DNA of 64,000 nucleotides, taken from Streptomyces sp. NRRL S-37 (lineage in GTDB: Bacteria; Actinomycetota; Actinomycetes; Streptomycetales; Streptomycetaceae). The stretch lies in NCBI RefSeq assembly GCF_000721605.1, contig NZ_JOIZ01000003.1, forward strand, positions 248,001 to 312,000. The letters run 5' to 3'. The position numbers and the translations under genes were made by a program. Below, in pieces: positions 26,883 to 35,977 of this stretch (positions within the stretch are counted from its first letter, which is position 1; every line of letters begins with the position of its first letter). The notes under the pieces were generated by a model. That model worked only from the letters and a program-made list of their open reading frames with translations. It was not told the DNA's origin and ran no database searches.

Positions 26883-28505
26883 GTGTCCCATCCGACGTCG
26901 ATGAGCTCCGCGGCCCACGTCTACCGGCGGTTCGTCCCCCAGCCGGTGCGCTCGGCGGCAGCGACCACGCTCCCGGCGGGCGTGCGGCGCAAGGTCAAGG
27001 GCGGCCTCGCACGCACCCTGAGCCGCCGCGAGGCCCGACTGCACCGCAAGGCCCTGCGGCGCGTGCGCCGAGCGGGGCTCGGACAGTCCGAACGCCGTAC
27101 GCAGGCACCCGACGGCAGGGTCGCCCACGTGCACACCGGCCTCACCGTCGACCTCGCCCGCCGGCTCGACCACGACCTGGTCACCCACGCGCTCGACACG
27201 GCCGAGGTCCCCTGGTTCGCCGTGCCCGCCCTGGACGACCGCCGGCTCTGCATCGCCGTGGAACAGCGGGACAAGGGCACGGTGCGCCGGGTGCTGCGCG
27301 CGCTGCTGGAGGAACACACCGGCTACGTCGTCTCCGTCTCCCCGTCCGCGGGCGACACCCGCGAGATCCCGGGCAGCCACATCAGGGCATGGAAGAACTA
27401 CGGCAAGGCCAGGGTGATCCGCCTGACCTGGCTGCGCACCGATCCCACGGAACACCTGTGGCTCGGCGAGGACCAGGGCATCGAGATCGAGTTCTGGACC
27501 ACCAACACCGACCTGCCCCACGAACGGCTCATCGGCCCACGCCCCAACCGGGTCCAGCGCGCGGTACCCGCCGAAGCACCCGGCATCGAGATCGGCCTCG
27601 ACCGGCTGTCCGGCTACTGCGACATCGACGGTGACCTGGAGCCGACGATCACCCTGGAGAACTTCGACGTCGTACGGCTGGAGGAGATCACCTTCCCCGT
27701 GGACGCGGTGCTCCTGTGGCAACACCCCAAGCCATGGGGAGAGGAGCTGCTGCGCGCCGCCCTGCGGTCCCTGCACCAGTACGCGCCGTGGGTCGACGTC
27801 GTGCACGTCGTCGCCCAGGCGGAGCCGCCCGCCTGGCTGAAGGCGGACGAACGGCTCAGCGTCGTCCGTGCCCGGCCCGGCGCCGAGTGGCAGCTGGACC
27901 AGCTCCCCGACGTGGCCGAACACTTCCTCCTGCTGCGTCCCGGGGCACTGATCGGCCGCCCGGTACGTCCTTTCGACTACTTCACGCCCAGCGGCGGAAC
28001 CCGTCCGCGGCGCGGTCCGTGGAACGCGGCAGAGTCCTTCGCCGAGTGGGTCCGTGCCGGCTACTCCGCCACGGGCCGCCTCACCGGACACGGCTACGCC
28101 CCGGGCCCCCAGCCCTACCGGTCCGACACCCTCACCCGGCTCGCGGAGACGGGGGCGCACCCGCTGCCTGTCGCGGACGACCAGTTGCTGCCCGCCGTCC
28201 CGGGGACCCACCCGATGGACGGCATGGTCCACCACTTCGGGTACGTCGCCGGCCTCGCCGACCCGTCGGGGGAGGCATCGGTGGCGCTGCACGCGGCGCT
28301 GCCCGGCATCGGCACCCGCCTGGAGCGGCTGCTCGTCCGCCGGGACCTGCAACAGCTGCAGTTCTTCGGACTGGGCACCGAGGAAGCGCGAACCGGCGGT
28401 GGAACCAAGGCCGTCGTGCGCTTTCTGCACCAGTACTTCCCCGTTCCCAGCGTCTTCGAGCACGACCGCCCGGGGACCTCCACAGATCCGGACAACCACT
28501 CGTGA
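26883..28505 (+). CDS. Degenerate Stealth paralog lacking catalytic motifs (paralog 2)
   Basis: A 540-residue protein whose N-terminal region aligns with its neighbours (for example IEIEFWTTNTD against CAIEFWQRHGT). At the CR1 position it reads VDAVLLWQHPKPW in place of DAVYTWVDGNDP, and at CR2 LPDVAEHFLLLRPGALIGRP in place of LAEHFLYFNDDMFMGRP. The Asp-Asp and the WVDGND core are gone and the CR2 segment is shortened. It still ends FLHQYFPVPSVFEH like the other two. It is intact as a reading frame and coupled to the next gene by GTGA, so it is likely a retained pseudoenzyme and not a pseudogene. Confidence 0.75.
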   Translation: MSHPTSMSSAAHVYRRFVPQPVRSAAATTLPAGVRRKVKGGLARTLSRREARLHRKALRRVRRAGLGQSERRTQAPDGRVAHVHTGLTVDLARRLDHDLVTHALDTAEVPWFAVPALDDRRLCIAVEQRDKGTVRRVLRALLEEHTGYVVSVSPSAGDTREIPGSHIRAWKNYGKARVIRLTWLRTDPTEHLWLGEDQGIEIEFWTTNTDLPHERLIGPRPNRVQRAVPAEAPGIEIGLDRLSGYCDIDGDLEPTITLENFDVVRLEEITFPVDAVLLWQHPKPWGEELLRAALRSLHQYAPWVDVVHVVAQAEPPAWLKADERLSVVRARPGAEWQLDQLPDVAEHFLLLRPGALIGRPVRPFDYFTPSGGTRPRRGPWNAAESFAEWVRAGYSATGRLTGHGYAPGPQPYRSDTLTRLAETGAHPLPVADDQLLPAVPGTHPMDGMVHHFGYVAGLADPSGEASVALHAALPGIGTRLERLLVRRDLQQLQFFGLGTEEARTGGGTKAVVRFLHQYFPVPSVFEHDRPGTSTDPDNHS

Positions 28506-30262
28506 GTACAGGCAACCCCGAGGCGTCCGCCGCGGTCGGGGCTTACCGCAGCCTGGTCCCGGCCGGCCTCAGACGCCGTATCGCACGCCGTGTCCCCCTG
28601 CGGCTGCGCATGGTGCTCAAGCACGTGCTCCGCCGACTGCACGTGCTTTCCCTGGTACCCCGGCTGTTCCGCGGCATCCGGGCCCGCCGCCGCTGGCCAC
28701 ATCTCTTCGGTGAGGGCGAGCGGCTTGCCGCACTGGCCGGACACGGAGACCGGATCGCCCTCGTCCGGCCCACCGTCTCACCGCTGGGTCTGCGGGAGGC
28801 CAACCTCGAACTGGTCGTGACCGCCCTGGAGGAGGCGGGCATCGACTACTTCGCGATCCGCGGAGCCTCCGACTTCCGTTCCTGCCTCGCCGTGTCCGAG
28901 GCCGATCGCGACCGGGTCGGCAGGGCGCTGGAACGCTGTGCCGGGCACAGCCCCGTGTATCTGCGGGCCTGCCGTGGGGAGACGCCACAGGGCAGGGCGG
29001 TGCTGGCGGGCTCGCGCCCCGGTCGGCAACTGGCCCGGCACGCGGCCGTACTGCAGATCGGCATGGTGTGGAGCGATCCCACCGGCACGCTCGTACTCGG
29101 CCTGGAACACAGCTGCGACATCGAGTTCTGGCGACCGGAGGACGGACGCCTCGTGGCGCCGCGCCCCAACCGTGTCACGGAGGACGTGTCACCGTACGAG
29201 GCCCGCGTCACCGTGCCGGTCAGCCGGCTGACCGGCTTCGCCGCCCTGCACACTCGCCGCACCCGCTCGGTGCGCACCCTCCAGGCGTGCGCCGACCCCC
29301 TGCCCGAGGACGTCCGCTTCCCCGTCGATGTCGTCTACACCTGGGTCGACGGCAACGACCCCGCCTGGCAGCAGCGACGCGGCGTCTACGGAGGCGGCTA
29401 CCACACCGAGTCGGCGAACGCGGCCCGGTACATCAGCCGCGACGAACTGCGCTACTCCCTGCGGGCCCTGGAACAGAACGCCCCCTGGGTGCGCCATGTC
29501 TACCTGGTGACGGACCGGCAGCGTCCGGCCTGGCTCAACGACAGCCATCCGCGCCTGACCGTCGTCGACCACTCCGAGATCTTCGCCGACCCGGCCGCGC
29601 TGCCCACCTTCAACTCGCACGCCATCGAGAGCCGCCTGCACCACATCAAGGGCCTGGCGGAGCACTTCCTCTACCTCAACGACGACATGTTCCTCGGCCG
29701 CCCCGTCACACCCCAGGACTTTTTCCTGTCCAACGGCATGACCCGGACCTTCTTCTCGCCGTCCCAGGTGCCCCGCTGGGACTCCAGCCCCGTGGACCGG
29801 CCGGTCGACGCCGCCGGGAAGAACAACCGGCGGCTGCTCCTGGAGAACTTCGGCACGGTCATCGTCCAGAAGCTCCGGCACGCGCCCTACGCCCTGCGCC
29901 GCAGTGTGCTGCAGGAGATCGAGCACGAGTACCGGGAAGCGCACTGGCAGACCTCGCACAGCCGCTTCCGCAGCCCCACCGACATCTCCATCCCCTCCTC
30001 GCTGTACCACTACTACGCCTACTTCACCGGCCGGGCCGTGCCGGCCGACATCAAGTTCGCCTACCTCGACCTCGCCAAGCCCGAGATCCAGCGCCGGCTG
30101 GGCATCCTGCTGGCCCGTCGCGACCGGCAGGCGTTCTGTATCAACGACACCCTCTCCGACGGCAACGACACCGACCGTCAGACGGCGATGCTCGGCGCGT
30201 TCCTCGAGTCCTACTACCCGGTGCCCAGTCCCTTCGAGCGGAAGGAGCGCGAGGTCCGGTGA
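28502..30262 (+). CDS. Stealth-family hexose-1-phosphate transferase (paralog 3)
   Basis: 586 residues with intact motifs: CR1 DVVYTWVDGNDPAW (about 277), CR2 RDELRYSLRALEQNAPW through FLYLNDDMFLGRP, CR3 NNRRLLLENFGTVIVQKLRH and CR4 near RQAFCINDTLSDGNDT. The basic N-terminal region of about 80 residues may contact the membrane face. The GTG at 28502 overlaps the previous stop; its own stop overlaps the glycosyltransferase start. It is predicted to build a phosphoglycan with paralog 1 and the GT4 enzyme. Confidence 0.87.
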   Translation: MSTGNPEASAAVGAYRSLVPAGLRRRIARRVPLRLRMVLKHVLRRLHVLSLVPRLFRGIRARRRWPHLFGEGERLAALAGHGDRIALVRPTVSPLGLREANLELVVTALEEAGIDYFAIRGASDFRSCLAVSEADRDRVGRALERCAGHSPVYLRACRGETPQGRAVLAGSRPGRQLARHAAVLQIGMVWSDPTGTLVLGLEHSCDIEFWRPEDGRLVAPRPNRVTEDVSPYEARVTVPVSRLTGFAALHTRRTRSVRTLQACADPLPEDVRFPVDVVYTWVDGNDPAWQQRRGVYGGGYHTESANAARYISRDELRYSLRALEQNAPWVRHVYLVTDRQRPAWLNDSHPRLTVVDHSEIFADPAALPTFNSHAIESRLHHIKGLAEHFLYLNDDMFLGRPVTPQDFFLSNGMTRTFFSPSQVPRWDSSPVDRPVDAAGKNNRRLLLENFGTVIVQKLRHAPYALRRSVLQEIEHEYREAHWQTSHSRFRSPTDISIPSSLYHYYAYFTGRAVPADIKFAYLDLAKPEIQRRLGILLARRDRQAFCINDTLSDGNDTDRQTAMLGAFLESYYPVPSPFERKEREVR

Positions 30263-32355
30263 AGATCTCCTTCCTCATCAACAACATCTACGGCATCGGC
30301 GGTACCAACAGAACCGTCATCAACCTCGCCGAGGCCCTCTCCGTCCACCACGACGTGGAGATCGTCTCCGTCTTCCGGCGTGCGAACACCACCAAGTTCG
30401 AGATATCCCCGCGCATCACGGTCCGGGCCCTCGTCGACCTGCGTCCCGGGTCGTCCGACCGCGGCGCCGCGGGCAGCAAGGAACCGAGCGAGGTGGTTCC
30501 CCGCCAGGAGGAGTTCTACGCCCAGTACAGCCGGTTCACCGACGAGCGCATCATCCGGGAGCTGAAGAAGACCGACGCCGACGTGGTCGTCGGCACCCGG
30601 CCCAGCCTCAACCTCTTCGTCGCCGCCCACACCAGGGACGGCGCCCTGCGCGTCGCACAGGAGCACATGACCCACCTGGCCATCCCGCCGGCCGTGCGCG
30701 CCGAGATGGCCAGGGTCTACCCGCGGCTGGACGCGATCACGACGGTCACCGAGGCCGACGCACGCTCCTTCATGGAGAACACCCCGATCCCCGGCATCTC
30801 CGTGGTCGGCATCCCGAACAGCGTGCCGCAGCCGACCGTGGAACCCTCCGACTGTACCCGCAAGATCGTGGTCAGCGCCGGCCGCATGCACCGCATCAAG
30901 CGGTACGACCTGCTGATCCGCGCCTTCGCCGGCCTGGCCGAGGAGTTCCCCGACTGGCAGTTGCGCATCTACGGTGACGGCGGCGAGGCCGGCAAGCTGC
31001 GGGCGCTGGTCACCGAACTCGGGCTGAACGGCCGCGCGCTGCTCATGGGCGGTTTCTCGCCGATCGAGTCCGAGTGGGCCAAGGGATCCATCGCGGCCGT
31101 CACCTCCAGCGCCGAGTCCTTCGGCATGACCCTGGTCGAGGCGATGCGCTGCGGACTGCCCGTGGTCTCCACCGACTGCCCCGTGGGCCCCCGGGAAATC
31201 CTCCGCGACGGCGAGGACGGCTTCCTGGTGCCCAACGGCGAGGTCGAGGGGATCACCTGGGGGCTGCGCCGCCTCATGGCCGACGAGCCGCTGCGCCGCG
31301 CCATGGGCGAGGCCGCGCTGCGCAACGCGGCCCGCTACGACCCGGCCGCCGTGGCGGACCGCTACGTGAAGCTGTTCGAGGACGCAGCCCGCCGCCGGGC
31401 CGCCGCCGTCCGCGGTTACCGCGCACCGGCCGGTCCGCGCAAGACCGCGGCCGTCCAGACCACCGTGCCGCCGACCGTCCTCGGCGCGGCGACGGTGAAC
31501 GTCACCGCCGACGGCGCGGGCTGGCTGCACTTCAGCACCGACGGCCCGGGGGAGGGCCGCCACCGCTGGCAGTACGTGCTGCGCCACAAGTCCTCGGACG
31601 GCAACCGGAGGCCCGACCTTCCGTTGCGCACCTCCCGCGCGCACCTGGACAACGGAGGTACCCGCTACACCGCCGCGCTCAGCCCCGCGTCACTGGACGA
31701 ACTCGGCGACGGACGCTGGCAGGTGACGATGCGCTCACCCAAGTCGGCGCACGTCCATATGAAGGCCGGTCTCCGCGACACACGGGCGCTCATCGACGCG
31801 CGCGGACGCCTCGTCGGCCGCCCGCCGGCCGGGCCGATCACCTGGAACCTGCCCTACGCCCAGCCCAACGGCCGGCTGATGCTGCGCACGGTGCTGCGAG
31901 AGGAGCACGCCGAGTGCACTGGAGTGGAGATCGGCGACGGGGCCATCACCCTGCGGGGCGTGCTGTGCGGGGGCCGGCGGATCGAGCCGGGAGCGCTGTT
32001 CGTCGTCAGCCGCCGCGGCCGGTACGGCAAGAACTTCACGGTGCCCGTGCAGGTGCTCGGCCGGCAGGCGTTCCGTGCCGAGGTGCCGGTGCGCCGGGTC
32101 GTCGACCACCGGCTGGAGCGCTGGGAGGACTGGGACTGGTGGCTGCAGCCGGACCCGCTGGACCGGCACAAGGTGCGCGTGTGCCACCTGCTGGAGGACT
32201 TCCCCGACGTCAAGGGCGCCTACGCCTACCCGTCCCTGCCGCTCGTCGGGGACGAGACGTCGGAGTACGCCGTCGTCCACCCGGTCCGTCCGGTGTGGGT
32301 GCGGCCCTACTGCTCGGCTTCGGGAGCCATGGCCATGAACGTGGTCGACCGCTAG
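30259..32355 (+). CDS. GT4-type glycosyltransferase with a C-terminal extra domain
   Basis: 698 residues. Residues 1 to about 380 form a GT-B glycosyltransferase: N-terminal ISFLINNIYGIGGTNRTVINLAEAL, sugar-nucleotide site region SAGRMHRIKRYDLLIRAF, IYGDGGEAGKLRALV, then SSAESFGMTLVEAMRCGLPVV with the family 4 E-x7-E pattern. Residues about 400-698 are a beta-rich domain I do not recognise; similar tails occur on teichoic-acid-like glycosyltransferases. It is coupled by GTGA to the Stealth gene and should add glycosyl units to the same cell-surface polymer. Confidence 0.87.
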   Translation: MKISFLINNIYGIGGTNRTVINLAEALSVHHDVEIVSVFRRANTTKFEISPRITVRALVDLRPGSSDRGAAGSKEPSEVVPRQEEFYAQYSRFTDERIIRELKKTDADVVVGTRPSLNLFVAAHTRDGALRVAQEHMTHLAIPPAVRAEMARVYPRLDAITTVTEADARSFMENTPIPGISVVGIPNSVPQPTVEPSDCTRKIVVSAGRMHRIKRYDLLIRAFAGLAEEFPDWQLRIYGDGGEAGKLRALVTELGLNGRALLMGGFSPIESEWAKGSIAAVTSSAESFGMTLVEAMRCGLPVVSTDCPVGPREILRDGEDGFLVPNGEVEGITWGLRRLMADEPLRRAMGEAALRNAARYDPAAVADRYVKLFEDAARRRAAAVRGYRAPAGPRKTAAVQTTVPPTVLGAATVNVTADGAGWLHFSTDGPGEGRHRWQYVLRHKSSDGNRRPDLPLRTSRAHLDNGGTRYTAALSPASLDELGDGRWQVTMRSPKSAHVHMKAGLRDTRALIDARGRLVGRPPAGPITWNLPYAQPNGRLMLRTVLREEHAECTGVEIGDGAITLRGVLCGGRRIEPGALFVVSRRGRYGKNFTVPVQVLGRQAFRAEVPVRRVVDHRLERWEDWDWWLQPDPLDRHKVRVCHLLEDFPDVKGAYAYPSLPLVGDETSEYAVVHPVRPVWVRPYCSASGAMAMNVVDR

Positions 32356-32368
32356 GAATGGGAAATCA

Positions 32369-33763
32369 GTGAACCGAACCATCTTCGTCCTCGGGGACTC
32401 CGTACCCGCTCCGCGGACGGACGAAGAAGCCCCGATGGCGGGCTGGGGACAGAAGATCGAGGACCTTCTGGTGGGGCCGGTCGCCGTGGCCAACTACGCC
32501 CGAAGCGCCATGACCACACGGAAGTACTTCACCGAACGCTTCCCGGCGATGCTCAACCGGATGAAGCGCGGCGACATCGTGCTCATCGGCTTCGGCGGTG
32601 TCGACCACATGATCCACAACGGTATGCGCTACGTGCCCGTGCCCGAGTACCAGGAGCTGCTCCGGCTCTTCGTGCAGTACATCCACGCGGAGGGAGGCGT
32701 GCCGGTCCTGGTGACCCCCTGCGCGCGCTACGCCTTCTCGGCCACCGGCGAGGTGCTGAACACGCGGGGGGAGTACCCGCGGGCCATGCTGGAGGTCGCC
32801 GCCGAACTGGGCGCCCCGGTGATCGACCTGACCGGCCGCACCATGGAACTGTGGGCCCAGATCGGCCCGACCCGCCTGCGTCAGTATTTCTCCTGGGTCG
32901 ATGCGGGGGAGCACCCCCTCCACCCGGACGGGCAGATCGACTCCTCCCACTTGAACCACGCCGGCGCCTCCCAGGTGGCCCGCGTCGTCGTGTCCGAACT
33001 GTGCAACCTCGGCGTCCTAGACAAGGCGGACGTGGACGTCACCACGCTCATGACGCCACCGACCCTGCCGCCCGTCTCCACCGAGTTCACCATCCAGTCA
33101 CCCGAGTCGGCGCTGCACTACGCGCAGCCGGTCGGCGAGCCTCCCGCCGTGTCCAAGCCGGCGGCGGGCGCGCTGGCCGGTCCCATGGTGAAGTTCTCCG
33201 GAACCGCGGCGCCCGGCACCGACTACATCCTGTTCTTCGAACAGGGCCAGTACATCGGCGGCACCCAGGTCGGCGGCGCCGGCCAGTGGATCTGGCGCCG
33301 TTCCGTCAACTGGACGGCGGGGGAGCACGTCGTCCAGTGCGTCGGACTGCGCGGCGACGGCTGCTCACCGGTACTGGAGCGCCGGTTCACCGTGCGGACG
33401 GAGGTGCTGCCGCCTGTGATCTCGGTGCCCTCGGAAGGAGCGTTCTGCGGACCCCGGCCCCGTTTCTCCGGAAAGGTCCAGCCCGGCGCCACGAAGGTCG
33501 TACTGATGGAACACGGTCTGCTCATCGGGGCGACCGGTGTCGACGAGAAGGGCGAATGGGGGTTCCGGCACGGTCATCCCTGGCGTCCCGGCACCCACAC
33601 CGTGCAGGCGATCGCCCTCTTCGGGGCGACGGAGTCGGCGCCGGCCAGCACGACGTTCAAGGTCGTCGGTGTTCCGGAGAACAGCCCCATCCGCTCCTTC
33701 GGCGCCTCGCGCCACGCGTGCGGTGATGTGTGTGAGCACCGTCCCTTCACCGGCGACTGGTAG
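32369..33763 (+). CDS. SGNH/GDSL esterase-like protein with two C-terminal beta-sandwich repeats
   Basis: 464 residues. An SGNH domain (about 1-225) like rhamnogalacturonan acetylesterase: Ser in FVLGDSVPAP and Asp/His in DSSHLNHAG. The block II Gly is replaced in NYARSAMTTRKYF, and the block III Asn is replaced by Val in IGFGGVDHM, where relatives have FGHND. Two Ig-like repeats follow (AGPMVKFSGTAAPGTDYI at about 270 and CGPRPRFSGKVQPGATKV at about 362). No signal peptide is seen. It may acetylate or deacetylate the glycan made upstream, or just bind it. Confidence 0.75.
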   Translation: MNRTIFVLGDSVPAPRTDEEAPMAGWGQKIEDLLVGPVAVANYARSAMTTRKYFTERFPAMLNRMKRGDIVLIGFGGVDHMIHNGMRYVPVPEYQELLRLFVQYIHAEGGVPVLVTPCARYAFSATGEVLNTRGEYPRAMLEVAAELGAPVIDLTGRTMELWAQIGPTRLRQYFSWVDAGEHPLHPDGQIDSSHLNHAGASQVARVVVSELCNLGVLDKADVDVTTLMTPPTLPPVSTEFTIQSPESALHYAQPVGEPPAVSKPAAGALAGPMVKFSGTAAPGTDYILFFEQGQYIGGTQVGGAGQWIWRRSVNWTAGEHVVQCVGLRGDGCSPVLERRFTVRTEVLPPVISVPSEGAFCGPRPRFSGKVQPGATKVVLMEHGLLIGATGVDEKGEWGFRHGHPWRPGTHTVQAIALFGATESAPASTTFKVVGVPENSPIRSFGASRHACGDVCEHRPFTGDW

Positions 33764-33786
33764 GCGCCGGGTACCGCGCCGAACGC

Positions 33787-33826
33787 CCGATGGGCCGTAC
33801 CGGAGGAGTCCGGTACGGCCCATCGG
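33787..33826. terminator. Bidirectional terminator hairpin between the glycan operon and fadB
   Basis: A perfect 17-bp stem, CCGATGGGCCGTACCGG (33787-33803) with its complement at 33810-33826, around the loop AGGAGT. It lies between convergent genes and should end transcription from both sides. Confidence 0.8.
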
Positions 33827-33844
33827 CGCGTGGTGCGGTCGGCG

Positions 33845-35977
33845 CTACGCCGGAACCGAAGCCACCCCCGCCTCCAGGAACCGCTTCCCGTTCACCCGCT
33901 CGGAGACGCCCTCGCGGTCCAGGTACGGCGTGATGCCGCCCAGGTGGAAGGGCCAGCCGGCGCCGGTGATCAGGCAGAGGTCGATGTCCTGGGCCTCGGC
34001 GACGACGCCCTCGTCGAGCATCAGGCCGATCTCCTGGGCCACCGCGTCCAGGACGCGGGCGCGGACCTGCTCCTCGGTGAGGACGGTGTCGCCCTGCTTC
34101 AGCAGCGCGGCGACCTCCGGGTCCAGCTCGGGCTTGCCGCTGTCGTAGACGTAGAAGCCGCGCTTACCGGCCTTGACGACGGCCGCGAGGTTCGGGGAGA
34201 CCGTGAAGCGGTCCGGGAAGGCCCGGTTGAGGGTCTCCGAGACGTGCAGGCCGATCGCCGGGCCGACCAGTTCGAGGAGGACCAGCGGGGACATCGGCAG
34301 GCCGAGCGGCTCCACCGCCTTCTCCGCGACCTCGACCGGTGTGCCCTCGTCGATGACGTTCTGGATCTCGCCCATGAAGCGGGTCAGGATGCGGTTGACC
34401 ACGAACGCCGGGGCGTCCTTGACCAGCACCGCGGTCTTCTTCAGCTTCTTGGCGACGCCGAACGCCGTGGCCAGCGAGGCCTCGTCGGTCTTCTCGCCGC
34501 GGACGATCTCCAGCAGCGGCAGGACCGCAACCGGGTTGAAGAAGTGGAAGCCGACGACCCGCTCGGGGTGCTTCAGCTTCGACGCCATCTCCGTCACGGA
34601 GAGGGAGGAGGTGTTGGTGGCGAGGATCGCGTGCGCCGGGGCGACCGCCTCGACCTCGGCGAACACCTTCTGCTTGACGCCCATCTCCTCGAACACGGCC
34701 TCGATGACGAAGTCCGCGTCCGCGAAGCCCTCGGCCTTGTCCAGGACGCCGGAGACCAGCGCCTTGAGGCGGTTGGCCTTGTCCTGGTTGATCCGGCCCT
34801 TGCCGAGCAGCTTGTCGATCTCGGCGTGGACGTAGCCCACACCCTTGTCGACGCGCTCCTGGTCGATGTCGGTCAGGACGACCGGCACCTCCAGGCGGCG
34901 CAGGAAGAGCAGCGCGAGCTGGGAGGCCATCAGGCCGGCGCCGACCACGCCCACCTTGGTGACCGGGCGGGCCAGCGACTTGTCCGGGGCGCCGGCCGGG
35001 CGCTTGCCGCGCTTCTGCACCAGGTTGAAGGCGTAGATGCCGGAGCGCAGTTCGCCGCCCATGATGAGGTCGGCGAGCGCCTGGTCCTCGGCGTCGTAGC
35101 CCTTCTGGAGGTCGCCGTCCTTGGCGGCGGCGATGATGTCCAGGGCACGGTAGGCGGCCGGGGCGGCGCCGTGCACCTTGGAGTCGGCGATGAACCGGCC
35201 GCGCGCGACGGCCTGGTCCCAGGCCTCACCGCGGTCGATCACCGGACGCTCGACGACGATCTCGCCCTTGAGGACGGCCGCCGTCCAGATCAGCGACTGC
35301 TCCAGGAAGTCCGCGCCCTCGAAGATCGCGTCCGCGATGCCGAGTTCGTGGACCTGAGCGCCCTTGAGCTGCTTGTTCTGGTTGAGGCTGTTCTCGATGA
35401 TGACCGAGACGGCCTTCTCGGCGCCGATCAGGTTCGGCAGCAGCGTGCAGCCGCCCCAGCCGGGCACCAGGCCGAGGAAGACCTCGGGGAGCGAGAAGGC
35501 GGGCAGGGCCGCCGACACCGTCCGGTACGAGCAGTGCAGGCCGATCTCGACGCCGCCGCCCATCGCCGCGCCGTTGTAGTACGCGAACGTCGGCACGGCC
35601 AGCTTCGACAGCCGCTTGAAGACGTCGTGGCCGCCCTTGCCGATGGCCAGCGCGTCCTCGTGACGCTTCAGCAGTTCGACGCCCTTGAGGTCGGCGCCGA
35701 CCGCGAAGATGAACGGCTTGCCGGTGACGCCGACGCCGACGATGTCGCCGTCCGCGGCCTCCTTCTCGACCTGGTCGATCGCGGCGTCGATGTTCGCCAG
35801 CGACTGCGGGCCGAGGGTGGTCGGCTTGGTGTGGTCGTGACCGTTGTCCAGCGTGATCAGCGCGAAACGGCCCGCGCCCAGAGGCAGGTCGAAGTGGCGT
35901 ACGTGCGCCTGCGTGACGACCTCGCCGGGGAACAGCTCGGCCGCACCCTTCAGCAGCTCTGCGGTGGTGGTGCTCAC
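33845..35977 (-). CDS. fadB: Fatty acid oxidation multifunctional protein, enoyl-CoA hydratase/3-hydroxyacyl-CoA dehydrogenase
   Basis: 710 residues. The N-terminal crotonase domain has GIGVTGKPFIFAVGADLKG and the GGGVEIGLHCSYR segment. The C-terminal dehydrogenase begins KVGVVGAGLMASQLALLFL (NAD Rossmann motif) and contains the RVVGFHFFNPVAVLPLLEIV signature. It hydrates and oxidises enoyl-CoA in beta-oxidation. GTG 35977 is preferred since it gives a GTGA overlap with fadA and leaves the standard FadB N-terminus. It acts with the downstream-encoded thiolase's upstream partner fadA in one complex or coupled pair. Confidence 0.93.
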   Translation of the reverse strand: MSTTTAELLKGAAELFPGEVVTQAHVRHFDLPLGAGRFALITLDNGHDHTKPTTLGPQSLANIDAAIDQVEKEAADGDIVGVGVTGKPFIFAVGADLKGVELLKRHEDALAIGKGGHDVFKRLSKLAVPTFAYYNGAAMGGGVEIGLHCSYRTVSAALPAFSLPEVFLGLVPGWGGCTLLPNLIGAEKAVSVIIENSLNQNKQLKGAQVHELGIADAIFEGADFLEQSLIWTAAVLKGEIVVERPVIDRGEAWDQAVARGRFIADSKVHGAAPAAYRALDIIAAAKDGDLQKGYDAEDQALADLIMGGELRSGIYAFNLVQKRGKRPAGAPDKSLARPVTKVGVVGAGLMASQLALLFLRRLEVPVVLTDIDQERVDKGVGYVHAEIDKLLGKGRINQDKANRLKALVSGVLDKAEGFADADFVIEAVFEEMGVKQKVFAEVEAVAPAHAILATNTSSLSVTEMASKLKHPERVVGFHFFNPVAVLPLLEIVRGEKTDEASLATAFGVAKKLKKTAVLVKDAPAFVVNRILTRFMGEIQNVIDEGTPVEVAEKAVEPLGLPMSPLVLLELVGPAIGLHVSETLNRAFPDRFTVSPNLAAVVKAGKRGFYVYDSGKPELDPEVAALLKQGDTVLTEEQVRARVLDAVAQEIGLMLDEGVVAEAQDIDLCLITGAGWPFHLGGITPYLDREGVSERVNGKRFLEAGVASVPA

